Shown here: positions 52,458 to 64,000 of the stretch, in pieces | Position numbering within the stretch: position 1 is the first letter of the stretch | Layout: each line of letters starts with the position of its first letter | Assembly (NCBI GenBank): GCA_013365365.1 | Contig: JABVXU010000074.1 | Coordinates: forward strand, 114,819-178,818 | Direction: 5' to 3' | DNA length: 64,000 nt | Source: Cruorifilaria tuberocauda | Lineage: Eukaryota > Nematoda > Chromadorea > Rhabditida > Onchocercidae | Notes under the pieces: model-generated | Databases searched by the model: none | What the model was told of the DNA's origin: nothing | What the model saw: only the letters and a program-made list of their open reading frames with translations | Position numbers and translations under genes: made by a program

Positions 52458-54789
52458 TTAGTTATTTAGTTGCTCGGTGGCACGTCTTGCACGTGCTCGT
52501 CTACACCGCTCACGTCGTTCATGTACTAACGTAAAATAGTTTCTATGTATTAACTTGGGAGATTGTCCCAATTTTTTAGGAAAATTAATCACTACACGTT
52601 TTTCCTGTCCTTGCAAATGTCCGTCATTTATGACTTGAGACTGTGATGCCTTTGCGACTTTTGTTTTCTTCTTTCGATGTCTCGAATTCTGAAAGCTGGT
52701 AGGTGATGGCGTCAACAAATTTTCAGCAGCGGCTGAACCCGTATAACCAGCTGATTCTGAGTAGCTCTTTACATTTAAGTATGTACCACTAGTTGAGAGT
52801 AAGTCAGCACTTGCCATTGCGGGAAAAGATGAAACATTATGAATAGATTCATATTCAGTACTCGACTGACACCAGACTTTTGTCTGTTCTTGAACCAATC
52901 TCAGTGACTGTTGTTCTAAGTTAGCAATATTTTCTCTCTTGTAATTTGAAGTAAAAACCGCACCATTTCTTCTTGAACTTGTCGCAGTTACCATTTCGCG
53001 TTTTGAAATTTGTCTTTTGTGACCGATTTTCGGGATATGCATCACCTCAATTAGGAAAAATCCAAGTTTTTTGATTCCGAAATCTGTAAAGCCAGATTTA
53101 TCACACATAAATGAATCCAATGTTCGGCTTCCTATAATGAGAGCATCCAAAAAACAACGATCATTTGCTTCCTGAGTTGATCGGATTAAAAATTCAACGG
53201 TAGACAATTTGACGCTAAGTTCAACTTGTTGCTGTACATATTGGAACCAAAGAAATTGATCGTCTGTACAAGGCGTTGGTGGAACCACAAGAATGCGTAA
53301 CTGGAACTGTAACAAATACACAAGTATATTTTTCAGAAGTTTCCCGTATTTCGACGGTGCCATTCCTTCAGCTAGTTCATATGCTCCAGATGACAATATC
53401 ACTGCAATGCATCCATTACCAAAATGAATCTTCTGTAAAAGAAGAAACAGAGCAGACATTCGTTCAGATTCTTCTAATTTCCAACTATCGCTTCCAAGAC
53501 GTTGTAAAAATCGTCTATCTATGTCACTCAGTCGTTTACCCCATTCGATATAGCGTGCCAGACGTGTAGATGTATTATCACCCAAGAAGACCAACGGACA
53601 ATTTTCAATGAATGCAGTTACACGTTCAGCACGCACCATTTCAATGGCCCAACCATATTCATCAACCTCACGTCCAACCCCCCAATTTTGTGACAACTGA
53701 TCACGCTCGAGTCGAGTACCTTCAAACACGGAATCAGTCCATTGCAATCGGACTGGAAATAATTCCGTAGCTTCAAGACATATTTTCAGTCGCTTACAAC
53801 GTTGAATCCAGAAATCGAGAATAGTCAACATCAATGACCGACATTCTTTCAGCGATGTCAAGTCAAAACGACTTCGTAACTCAGTATACTTGGCGAAAAG
53901 ATCGAAAGGTGCCGTATGATATAACTGACGGTAAATATCATTTTTCAAAGAACTGGGAATTTTCGCATCTCGTACATGAAGATAGTAGAAGTGATGTGCC
54001 ATTGTTGGGGGTGCGAGATCAGATGAAACATAATCCACAGCTAACGACGAACATAGCTCATGGCCACTGTAATTTGGATTACAAATGCTGTATGGATGAA
54101 GTGGTGAACCGTGTTGGATAAGCGCTGTTTTCCGTAAGTGAACCCGCTCGCCCTCCACCACTTCATAAAGCTGACAAACTGTCTGTATCAGGTCGGGTCG
54201 GTCCAAAAAACCTGAAATCCGTTATAGGAGTTCAAAGAAATGAAATTTATAAACGGAAAAAATGTGAAAAAAAAAGATCCTTATTTTATGCACCCATATT
54301 TTGATCTATTACGTGCAAGAATTTAGTCCAGATATTATAAAATACTAGGATTTGAAAAAACACACAAGTATCATCTTCTAAAGTACAAAATTTTACCACT
54401 GTGAGACAAAAGACAGTTGGGAACAGCAGTCACTGGTACTGTTGCACTGGGGATTGGCGGATCGTAATCTAAATGTACAGCTAACGGATAATACATCGAT
54501 AGATCCCTGAAAAAGAGTCTTAGATTAAATTAGTCTAAGAAAAGCACAGCCGTTTGGATCGTAACGTAGAGAATACCTTTTGATTCAACCCGTAATTCAT
54601 AAAGAGAACAATAATAAATTCCAGATAACCATTAGAACGGCAGAGAGAGTTCACTCAACCTAGTTCTTCCTGCAACTGAAAGCTGACATATACGGGTTCT
54701 TCTCCAATAGCTCCATCAGCTAACAGAAATAGATCGTTCCGATCGCAAACCTGTAAGTTAGGTTTGTTAATGGATGAGATAATTGACAT
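52458..54789 (-). CDS. Unrecognised protein in one very long exon; SGNH-like region and basic tail
   Basis: The main exon is 52458-54211 (584 codons without an intron), joined in phase to 54397-54506. A further exon, 54660-54789, begins with ATG, has an SL-like acceptor (CCTACTAG at 54809) and reads naturally, but its donor leaves the wrong phase for the next exon; otherwise translation may start at the ATG at 54496. I do not recognise the protein. Around residues 240-430 the order of blocks resembles an SGNH-hydrolase fold: VFLGDNTS, then VILSSGAYE, then LRILVVPPTPC, then SGFTDFGIKKLGFFL. The catalytic Ser (GDS) and the DxxH pair appear replaced, so it would be inactive. The last about 150 residues are Ser-, Lys- and Arg-rich and end in a basic RRERCRRARARRA run, suggesting nucleic-acid or nuclear binding. 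It lies 473 nt downstream of DPH5 on the same strand. The function is unknown. Confidence 0.75.
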
Positions 54790-55261
54790 TTTTTTGATAA
54801 AAATAATCCTAGTAGGAGATAATTTTTTAAATAATGAGCAAACAATCCGGATTAAACAAAAAATGTAAAATTGAAATTATTTATTTAAATGAACAACAAA
54901 AATTTGATAGCAGAATCATTATAATTTCAAAAGATTAAATTTCTAAAATTAATCCAAATAACTGATGAACCAAATTGTAGCAAGTTAAACAGGAAAACAA
55001 AATTATGTGATCAATATGTTATTTTATGCTCCGATTTCTTTATCTTTACGCTTTATTCACTTTTTTTTACAAAAAAATAACAGTATAGCCATAATAATTC
55101 TAAAATCAGATATTAGATTAACAAGTCGAACTAAATTAGCACAATTGATTCTAATCTCAGTTTTCCTCAATAATTCAACAGTTCAACAATGATCAATAAG
55201 ATGTAAAGAGATGAAACAGAAAATAGTGGAGTTTAAAAAACATCTTACAAATTCAAAAATA
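54790..55261. other. Short intercistronic spacer between DPH5 and the unknown gene
   Basis: A 472 nt A+T-rich interval with an acceptor-like CTACTAG just upstream of the next ATG. The spacing and orientation fit an operon with trans-splicing of the downstream gene. Confidence 0.45.
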
Positions 55262-57675
55262 TTATGATGTGGGGAAAGTTTTCAAAAACTCTAATTCCAT
55301 GGGATGCAATTCACCAGGAATTATCAACGAATGTAAAGGTGACCCCATTTCTACATCACACAATGCCTCCAAAGAGCAGAAAACAATCTGAAATCAATTA
55401 ATTAATTTCTCTAGGTAATCTATGAGGCAAGTGCTTTGCCTGCAAACTTGAATACACAACTTGGTTTCTTTTATCTGAAAAAAAAAACTTCAATCACAAT
55501 TAGACTTTGCTGTGTGCCTTCACTGCGCTAATCCAACATAATTGAAAGTATAATGAAACTATCCATGTAATTTTATGACGTAATAATAAGTTCACATCAA
55601 AATGTCTCGACTTAACTAAAATATTAATTTTTCAACAATTTTGACAAACAAAAAAAGAACCTTCTGATTATCCCATCCTATTCTTGCTAGAGCTACACAT
55701 TCTGTGTTTGGTGTGTATGCTAAAAATATAACAAAAGCGATAAATGATTATTAGGATAAATGAATGATATACTAATATTCTGTAACATGACTGTTAAAAA
55801 AACCGATTCACAATAATTCCATAAAAAACTATACACAGAATCGAGCATGAAAACACAAAAACCGCAAAATATTTTACAACGGCAATATTTTGTATGAAAT
55901 TACTGAGCATCGGCCTTTTTAATGATCATTTTATATTCAAGAATATTAAATTGACACATTTATTTTTCTTGCAAACTCATCCGTGTCACGTAGAGTCACT
56001 GACTATCCTATTAATTATCATGTAAACTCTTATAACTTTCACAATTCTTGCTAAGAGAGAAGTAAAAACATCGCCTGTACTTTTCTACTAATGCAAAAAC
56101 GCAAGATTTTTCTATTGATTATAAATTTGTGGACATGGTTTAAAAATTTGATGCTTCATTTATATTATTTCAAAAGTTCTTTTTGTGAACTTACCGGGTT
56201 TCATATCCTCTTTCCTCATCCGATCTGCAATTTCTAATAGTTGTTTTGCTGCTTCCGAACAAGTCATATATTTTGGAGGCAAAAAGTTCTTCCGGCCTCT
56301 GAAATTTCCAGTTGAAAATTAAGCAGAACACTAGCTCTCAGTCAAACAAATGCAAACAAGCAAAGAGCTACACGCAGTATAAAAAAAAGGAATAAAGCAC
56401 CGTTATTGTTGCTCCATTTCCTTAAAATTTTATTGCTTTATTGATTGCAACTTCATTTAGGCAGTTTAAAATAAATGATTTCCATTGATTTTTTTAAATC
56501 CAAAATTAGGATAATGTACAATAAGGAAAAAATGTCTTTTTTCGTGAAAATGCCTTCTTCCCCCAGAATTTCTTCAAAGGAATTAAAGCTATAAGTAGCT
56601 TTGTTCCTTTTTTTTATACGAATTTGCTAAAATAAACCACTTAAAAAAATTCTTTCCCACAGCTGAACAGACATAAAACTTGAAAAAATTCAATTAAAAT
56701 AATGCAAACTTCATCATATCTTCTATCGTTTGCTCCTTCGCTCTAATATCTGAAATGTAAACATTGGATTTTACAAAGGAACAGTTTTACGAAGTGTATA
56801 AAGTACATATAATATGAAAATATGGTTGCTGACCTAATAAGCACAATGTATGCAATCCTCGTTTTCTGTTCTCTGCAATTTTGAAATAGTAAGAATCTGG
56901 ACGCCAGTTATTTTCCCAAAAAACAATTGAAATGATCTCACCAAATCTGTATAACTGAAAAATAAAAAAATCAAGGATGAAAAATTAGTACAGAAAATGG
57001 TTTTCCAGGAACAAATTTCCGTATCCCTGCAAAATTTCTCTACATTCTATGAACAACTAAAAATCTGGCACTTTTTGAATACCTGAAGACCGCAACATGC
57101 AACAGCATTGATGATAGAAGCGTTGTGCACAATTTCCACATTAACACCTGCTTTCCGAGCAGTTAAAACTAAACCTGTATGCGTTGTAGCACCAAGAGGG
57201 TCTCCAACCACTAACAGACATACATCCGAATCCAATGCTTCATCTAATATAATATCTGCAAAACATTATGAATGCAAAACCTTAAAATGATAGTACATTG
57301 TTTACTCTTATCATATTAGCTTATCATTCTATAGCTACTATATATCCAAAAATCACAGCATAATAAAATATAAAATGATATCAATACTAAATGACAATAC
57401 TGACAATATTACGACAACCCGAGAAAATATGTGTCTCAAGATTTGAAAATTCAAATTGAATTAATAAAACTACTATAATCTATTTCAATCATTGTACGAT
57501 CCGCATCATCGATGTTTTTGCCAAAGAATTTCTCCAATTTCTTTTTATCCAAACCGAATGACATAATACTTGTATAAGTTTCTAAATACACACGAGAACA
57601 CTTCTGTACAGTGGCCATCCCTTTCATCGTTATGTCATCAATGTTACCCAAACCCAAACCAACTAAATATAACAT
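55262..57675 (-). CDS. dph-5: Diphthine methyl ester synthase DPH5
   Basis: DPH5 uses S-adenosylmethionine to methylate the modified histidine of elongation factor 2 during diphthamide synthesis. Exons: 57474-57675, 57083-57255, 56834-56954, 56710-56749, 56195-56298, 55661-55719, 55262-55387; phases agree and give 274 residues, the usual size. Signatures: [10 protein letters not shown] at the start, [64 protein letters not shown] and [19 protein letters not shown] at the end. The ATG lies 35 nt after TTTTTTCAG, a good spliced-leader acceptor. No unusual feature. Confidence 0.95.
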
Positions 57676-59275
57676 TGCGGCAAAATGGATTTTAATACGT
57701 TCCAATAAATCTGAAAAAAATCTATCCATGCTATTTTGCTATTATTGATGGTATAACGAAGTTGAAGATAAGCAAGATTATTACCCCACAGATAATTTCA
57801 TCTCATCTCATACACAATCTTTTTCCTTCCAGTATTCTTAAATTAAAATCCATTTTCATCTCAGCTCCTTTTAAATTGATGCAGTCCTTTATTTTTCAAA
57901 AAATAAACGGTATCAGTATACTCTAATGTTAATCCTATTAATAATAGACAATATTTGTTCGCTTACTACAAATGTTAAATATCAGAAATTAGCTCATGTA
58001 CTAATTAAATCAATGTATAAGTATGCTATGAGTATGCTAATACTACAGCATAAACGAAACTTATTGTGCTTTACAATACTAATTCTCTTATTCTCTTCCT
58101 ACGCTATCAATAAATCTATTTAAAAATAGTATGTAAGCTAATTTTTAATATGTAAAAGCTAATACGTAAAAATCAAATCGAATATAATACAAATCAAACA
58201 CATACAAAAAAATCCCATTTTCAAATAAAATTATTATTGCTATTATCTTCGATTCTTCTTTATTCCTATTACAAATTTCCAAAGCGTCAAGCATGAAAAT
58301 CTGGAAGTGCTTTCATTTCAGTGTAATTTTACGTACATTCAATACTATTTCTCGCTACTCAAACTAATCAAAAAAAAAAAAACATTTCATTCATAACTTT
58401 TGACATGAAAAATAAAAGCAAGAATTTCCAATATTCAATAATTTTCATTATTTTCCCATTTAAATTTATAAAAGGTATGCAAAATATAATCATCGATTGC
58501 AGAATATAACAAAAGCACATAATCTTTCAATAACAATTTATTAATCTTTTGAGGAAGAAATTATAGTTATGATGAACAAAACCATTTCATCTTTCCCTTT
58601 CTCCTTCTCTTCCATTGTACATATTACAATCGAATTTCTGATGTAACACAACCCAATCCTTCCTCTTCTATACATTATATAATTTATAAAATAAGTTATA
58701 TAAATTTCTAATCAAATTTCTGACCAGTAGTAATTCCAGCAAAATTTTACAAATTTTCGAGTTATACACATGATTTCTACAACACTGTTTGTTTATTCAT
58801 TTAAAAAGCACTAGATAATGTGTCAACAAATCATACCAAATTTTTCATGACATAAGAAAGCCATGAAATCACTTAACCTCAAATAATGATATAATTATAA
58901 ATGCTACAAGAAGTTCAACATATAATGCGGAAACTTCATCAAAATCACCTAGCCTATTTGCTTAGAATAGTTAAATTTTCACCCGAACAATGATGCAAAT
59001 CATTTTGAATTCAATACGTTCAGGTTACGCTTGAAAAATTTTTTGAATTGTAAAAAAATGATTAATGAAAATCGCAGGTGGGCTCGATAAAATTGCTACA
59101 AAGAAAAAATGTTATTCAATCTTGTTATTCAACCGAAACAACCGAAAAGTAAACGAAAGGTCTTGGTGATTTTTTGTTTACATACAAAGAAATCTTGAAA
59201 GTAAAAACTAACAGTAAAAGTATTTACCACTTTATAAGATTTGAAACTTGAAAATGATGACTGGATCACCGAATT
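57676..59275. other. Intergenic, no gene seen
   Basis: A 1.6 kb very A+T-rich spacer between the PIG-M stop codon and the DPH5 start, both on the minus strand. Confidence 0.5.
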
Positions 59276-62200
59276 TTATTCAGCTATTCTACTGCTTCTT
59301 TTCAGATCATGTCGCCGTATCAGCTGAACAATAATTCCCGTATTGATTATAAGAAAGAGCAATGAAGAAAGCCAAATTAAATAAAACGTGTTTAAGCCTT
59401 GAAATTCAAATAAGTAAGCGGGATAGAGCCAAAAAGCTTGCCCCAGAAACCATAAAATTATTAAATATGCTCCTTCTTTTGTTGAAATCTGGAAAACAGA
59501 AGTAGAAATTTAAGAAAATTTTCCATTTAAAAATAAAAAGAAAGTGTAAAATTACTAGATGACAAATCGTTTCATTTAAATACTCACTCACATTATACGG
59601 GCACAAACTTAGAAAGAGATCTTGAAACTAACTTCGATACTTCGCTGAGCAATCGGTAGTAAACAAATATACCAGATGAAATATTGACTAGTACATACTT
59701 TATTAAACGAAACAAATATAGCTGTAGTAAGTAGCCAACAAAATGGGAGGTCATCGTGAAATCTGCAGGATTCTACACTTAATTTTTCGACAATCGCATC
59801 ATGTTTTGGAGTTTTGAATGAGAATTAAAAGCGATCAAATAAGTTTATTCACGTAAATCATAATTTTTTTTGGAAGAAAGAAATACTCTTCCCTTCCCCA
59901 TTAACTTAGTGTAAGGAACGCTCCAGTTTATGAACTGGTATTTCTCTGCTAAATATCTTAGTTTTTATTATAGAATATGAACTGCATAGTGAGAAAAATG
60001 AAGGTTAACACCTAATTAAAATGTTGTTAATAAAATAAACAAGATGCAAAAAAACAAACAAAAATCGTCAGCAAAGGAACATACCTGAAAGCAAACCAAA
60101 TTATGATTGAAGCTTGAGGTATAAAAGCACAAAAACTTATAAGCCGAGAAAGTTGCATATTACTGGCTGACAAATACAATAAGTAAAAATAAGGTGCAAA
60201 ATTATGTCGTGTATCAGTACGATGCAGATGATAAAGGAATGCTTCATTAATATAAGCCATACCATAAAACGTATAACATATGATCACTAATGCTAATAAA
60301 CTAGAAGAAAATATCTGAAATAAATAAAATCAAAGCAAATAAAGCAGTAAACAATAATAACAGTGATTTTAAAAAATAACATAATTAAAGTTGGAATGGA
60401 GATTATTGAAAATCGTAGATCATATAGTTAAAGGTTTTACTGATCTTTGTTTCACGTCCTATGAGTTTGAAGTAAAGAGCAGATTCTAGGCATAGATATC
60501 TGTAACAGGTATACTAAATGTCTCACTTCACAACTAAAAAAGATCCGAATATGGATGTCCTTAAAAGAATACTAGAATAGATGGAAAGATAGAACTAATT
60601 GACGATATATTTAACGTACCAATATAAAAATATATCCTTTTATATTTGAAATTAACCGTTTGCCATAATCGATCCAACCAGATGATACTGATACACTTGA
60701 TAGAGAGAGGAAAATGGAAGGCAAATAAATAATTGGATATAATTTTAAGTTTATTGCTAACAATCCATAAATTACGGCTGCCGAACACCACTGGAAATAT
60801 TTCGTCTTCATTTTCTAATGATAATGCTCTATAATTTCGCTTATTTCTTACGCAGCTTTCGCATTCTTAACAGTTCTCTATTTCTCACCATCTTACTTCC
60901 CCTTGCAAATAATACGCAAACCTTCAGCGATTGGATTTCCTATTGTTCATAAAATATTAATCAATAATACTGAAATTTGCTGATGTCAAAAATTAGTATA
61001 GATAAGGAAGAACGCCATCTTTTTTCCGGCCAAATAATTGTAATCATAATATATTTTTGTCGCATTCTTTTACTCCTTAATCTTTATTCTCTACTCAGCA
61101 ATACTTCACAATTTGATATATCAAAAAAAACTGAAAACTATTTTGAATGCAGTGAAAATAACACCTGGTTCCGCATAAGCAAATACAAAGTCCATAGAAC
61201 AGCACCACATACAAGTACATCAGCATTACCTCTTGATGATATTATAGAGATTAATGGATTTGCAAGCCAAAATATTATCACACTTTTTGTAATTCTTGAT
61301 TCATCGTTATCCTATAAAAATATTTGTAAAGCTGATTAGAGAAATAAAAGTTAAAATAGAAAAAAAGAAAAATTAAATTATTCTAAGGGAGGAAAATTAG
61401 AATATTTGCAAACTTCGCACTATTATAATTGACAAATTTTCTATCTCGCAAACTTGCTGAACCAAAAAATGAACAAAAAATAAGAAATCCAGGAATCATA
61501 CTAAAATTTTGATATTTGAGAAATATTTTAAGAATTCAAAGCATCCAAAAATCTCACGAAAATAATGTATTCGTCTTCAATTAATTAACCTTGCATGTTC
61601 TCCAATTATATGTTAATAACTCGAAATACAGAAAGCCAATTGCTACATCCACAGCACAAAATAAAATCTTTCCTACAAATTCAATGTAATACTTGATTTT
61701 TATAAAATGCATTTATTCAATAATAACAACTGATTGTGTAAATCATTTATCATTTTTTGCATAAGTGAAATTATTTTCTAGTACAATATTCCATTACTGT
61801 CCGGTGATCTCATCTTGCCAGTACTACAAGCGGTGTATTTCCAGATATTCTAGTTGGGAGTAGTACAAACTATTTCAATAATTTTGATAAAAAATTAGAA
61901 TACAAAAATGACTTAACTTTTAGTAATGTTCCATAAAGAGATCATATTGCTAAGGCACCGGAAAATTGCATTTCTCACAAATCAGTAGACAAATAAATGG
62001 CATTCTAATGTTACTACTGCTACCGTTACAATGAACTATTGATTTCATGAGTGATTTCACATGCATGTGCAAGACGATTCCCAATCAATACTTCACTAAT
62101 TCCGTTTGTACAATTCATTGGGCTTTTCAAAATGATAGCTTTATTTTCATACTACCTATCATTTTCAACATATTTTTATCTTAAGTTACTTGAATATTTA

Positions 62201-62906
62201 CCAAAATCGGGCCAGTGTACTACTGGCATCAACAACCAAGCTAGCAATGGAGTGTAACGATACGTCGCTCTTTCATATGGTGACTGTCCATTATAAACGT
62301 ACTTCGCTGCATCCGAATAAACTTTATAATCAATATCGGTAAACTGCACCTTGAAATTTCAGAAATTTAAAAATTTGCTCCGATTATTTTTCGAGAAAAA
62401 TCAGCGTTACTATCACACATGTTCTTATGTATTTTACATGTCTTTTATCATGATTTCAAATATTGTCGTTGGATTAATTATATATATAATAAATAATTCT
62501 ATTTTTTCATCTTGCTTCTTACATAAATTCTTCTCTCCCAGTAACAACTCTTTTTTATGATATTTTTAAAACAAAAAGAAATGGTTGGACTGAAAGTTTA
62601 CTTAATTTTATTTTATATCAGAGAACCACTTGATGTCATTTAAGTTTATCAGAGTATGTTTAATTCTATTTAAAATCATACTAGCATTCAAGAGTTGATT
62701 ACAGCAATCAATATGAAACTTTCAATTTATATCAAACTATAAAATCTAACCTCAAACAAGTAATCATGTATGCGCCCATAGAATACCAGAACAATACGAC
62801 ACAGAAATGAAATCAGTAATATTTGTTTCTTTTTCCATACATTCTCAGTTCTTTCAATATCCTCTAATGTTCGTTTCTCGTGAGTCTTCCACTCTTTCAC
62901 TTTCAT
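59276..62906 (-). CDS. PIGM: GPI mannosyltransferase 1 (PIG-M)
   Basis: PIG-M adds the first mannose, from dolichol-phosphate-mannose, to GPI anchor precursors in the ER lumen. Exons: 62751-62906, 62202-62349, 61590-61672, 61165-61311, 60620-60814, 60085-60314, 59633-59762, 59276-59488; phases agree and give 433 residues (human 423). After one membrane segment, the lumenal DXD motif is at Asp57/Asp59 in [12 protein letters not shown], followed by [11 protein letters not shown]. Other marks are WLANPL with [47 protein letters not shown], and the C-terminal [15 protein letters not shown]. Many hydrophobic segments agree with a multi-pass ER protein. Firmly identified. Confidence 0.95.
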
Positions 62907-64000
62907 TCTTTCAACGAGAAATTTAGCTTATGTGATGTAGATTCATTTAGTCTACCTAAAGTATTTTAATATGTGGAATTTCGTGCAACTCACATAGAAA
63001 AAAATAACTTACTGTTATTTCTTACTGTTTACCTTCCTCAAAAACGCTTTCGTAGAACACTCTCCGAAAGCTCCTGCAGTCCCGAAATAATCTAGAAGGA
63101 CACAGTAATCAAGCCATATGACGTACGGAATGCAAGGAATCGCTTCGAGACTTCACTTACTCATTTAAGCATTTATGTAAATTAGATCCTATCCTTTCCA
63201 AAACAGATTGATTGAACTTGAACAGGTTAGTGATAGTTTAACCTGGCGCATATTACAGGTGCTATGATCTTCAAATATTACAGGTGCTGTGGCCTAATAG
63301 ATATCACAAGTGTTGTGACGGTTAGAAAACGGAGAATTGGAATGCTTTAGCCAGGGCAGATATCAATTATACTGCGCAGTGTGCGAAAAATTTTAGCTTT
63401 TCCTATTTTTATCGACGTTTTAAGTTCTTCGGAAAACTTTCCTTGCTTAGTTTTAAAGTTGATAAGAAGACATCTGGATTTATTCTTTTTCTCATGTGTT
63501 CCTAACTTCCTGAATTTTTCCTTGAGAATATGTGATGAACGAAGTGAGAATTATGAGAAATCGGAAAAGTATTCGAAGTATAAAAGAGTGCTTATTAGAA
63601 TTAAAATGATGAGTTTATCCAGCAGAATGTTTTATGATTGAACTCAATGATAATTTCAGAATTATATTAGCAAATATGAATAAATACTGAATGATGAAGA
63701 CTGAGATAGTACCAAAAACGATGTAATTATCCAATAAAATATAAATACCTTTCAAACTTCGATTTTATTAGTTAATAACTTTCCAAGGGACAAAAAGATA
63801 TGGAATTTTTTAGATAATATAAAATTTTTGAAATTTTTAAATATGAAAATTACTTGACGAAAAAAATAATACTATGAATAGAATGATATGAAATTATAAC
63901 AATTATTGTCCCCCAAAATTTCTTAATTTATTACCTGAGAATAAGTTAACAAATGATCGTGTCGAGAATTTTCTCGAAACTAGATTTCAATTATAAATGT
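62907..64000. other. Upstream region of PIG-M, no gene seen
   Basis: Contains a G+C-richer patch (63040-63180) that may be the PIG-M promoter, with a 7 bp inverted repeat GCTTTCG/CGAAAGC around 63045-63070, and the tandem repeat at 63250-63325. A plus-strand open frame of 86 codons at 63381-63641 lacks support. Confidence 0.4.
63250..63325. repeat. Three-copy 25-26 nt tandem repeat
   Basis: Three adjacent imperfect units start at 63250, 63275 and 63301. Each begins ATATTACAGGTGCT or a close variant (ATATCACAAGTGTT). The copies diverge toward their ends. Confidence 0.75.

Noticed and set aside
60977..61339. A 120-codon plus-strand open frame.
   Set aside because: It is largely the antisense of a PIG-M exon, which carries the conserved reading.
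63381..63641. An 86-codon plus-strand open frame near the window end.
   Set aside because: No ATG at its start and no recognisable content; several frames of this length are expected by chance.

Overview
This is a 64 kb piece of a nuclear genome from a nematode, most probably a filarial or related spirurid (clade III) worm. The DNA is about 70% A+T, exons are short (mostly 60-330 nt) with GT-AG introns, and several start codons lie just after a pyrimidine-tract AG that looks like a spliced-leader acceptor. Nothing bacterial, viral or transposon-like was recognised, and no tRNA, rRNA or CRISPR.

From left to right: the 3' part of APC1 (anaphase-promoting complex subunit 1, plus strand, 1-7318); an ArfGAP2/3-type Arf GTPase-activating protein (minus, 10218-14273); WASH complex subunit 4/SWIP (minus, 15427-25933, first part not found); a testis-specific-serine-kinase-like protein kinase (plus, 27839-31017); the ribosome biogenesis factor TSR1 (minus, 32766-38610); Tudor staphylococcal nuclease SND1/TSN-1 (minus, 40016-46945); methionine sulfoxide reductase A (minus, 48516-50264); an unrecognised protein whose coding sequence lies almost entirely in one 1.75 kb exon (minus, 52458-54789); diphthine synthase DPH5 (minus, 55262-57675); and the GPI mannosyltransferase PIG-M (minus, 59276-62906). 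Exon chains were built by hand: splice phases agree along almost every chain, and the reading frames match the known families.

The genes are mostly housekeeping: cell cycle (APC1), vesicle coats and endosomal actin (ArfGAP, WASHC4), ribosome and translation (TSR1, DPH5), RNA handling (TSN-1), redox repair (MsrA) and GPI anchors (PIG-M). From memory, the C. elegans orthologues of many of these sit on chromosome II, and tsn-1 and the TSR1 gene are neighbours there too, so this looks like old conserved linkage. The run of minus-strand genes (tsn-1 to TSR1; DPH5 to the unknown gene) is a candidate for operons.

The least ordinary item is the intron-poor gene at 52-55 kb. It carries a stretch that resembles a degenerate SGNH-hydrolase fold followed by a basic tail. 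Several short coding-like segments that fit none of the main genes (near 8.5, 14.7, 31.6, 32.5 and 52.0 kb) and a 175-codon open frame just after APC1 are reported as low-confidence candidates. No clearly new multi-gene system was found.
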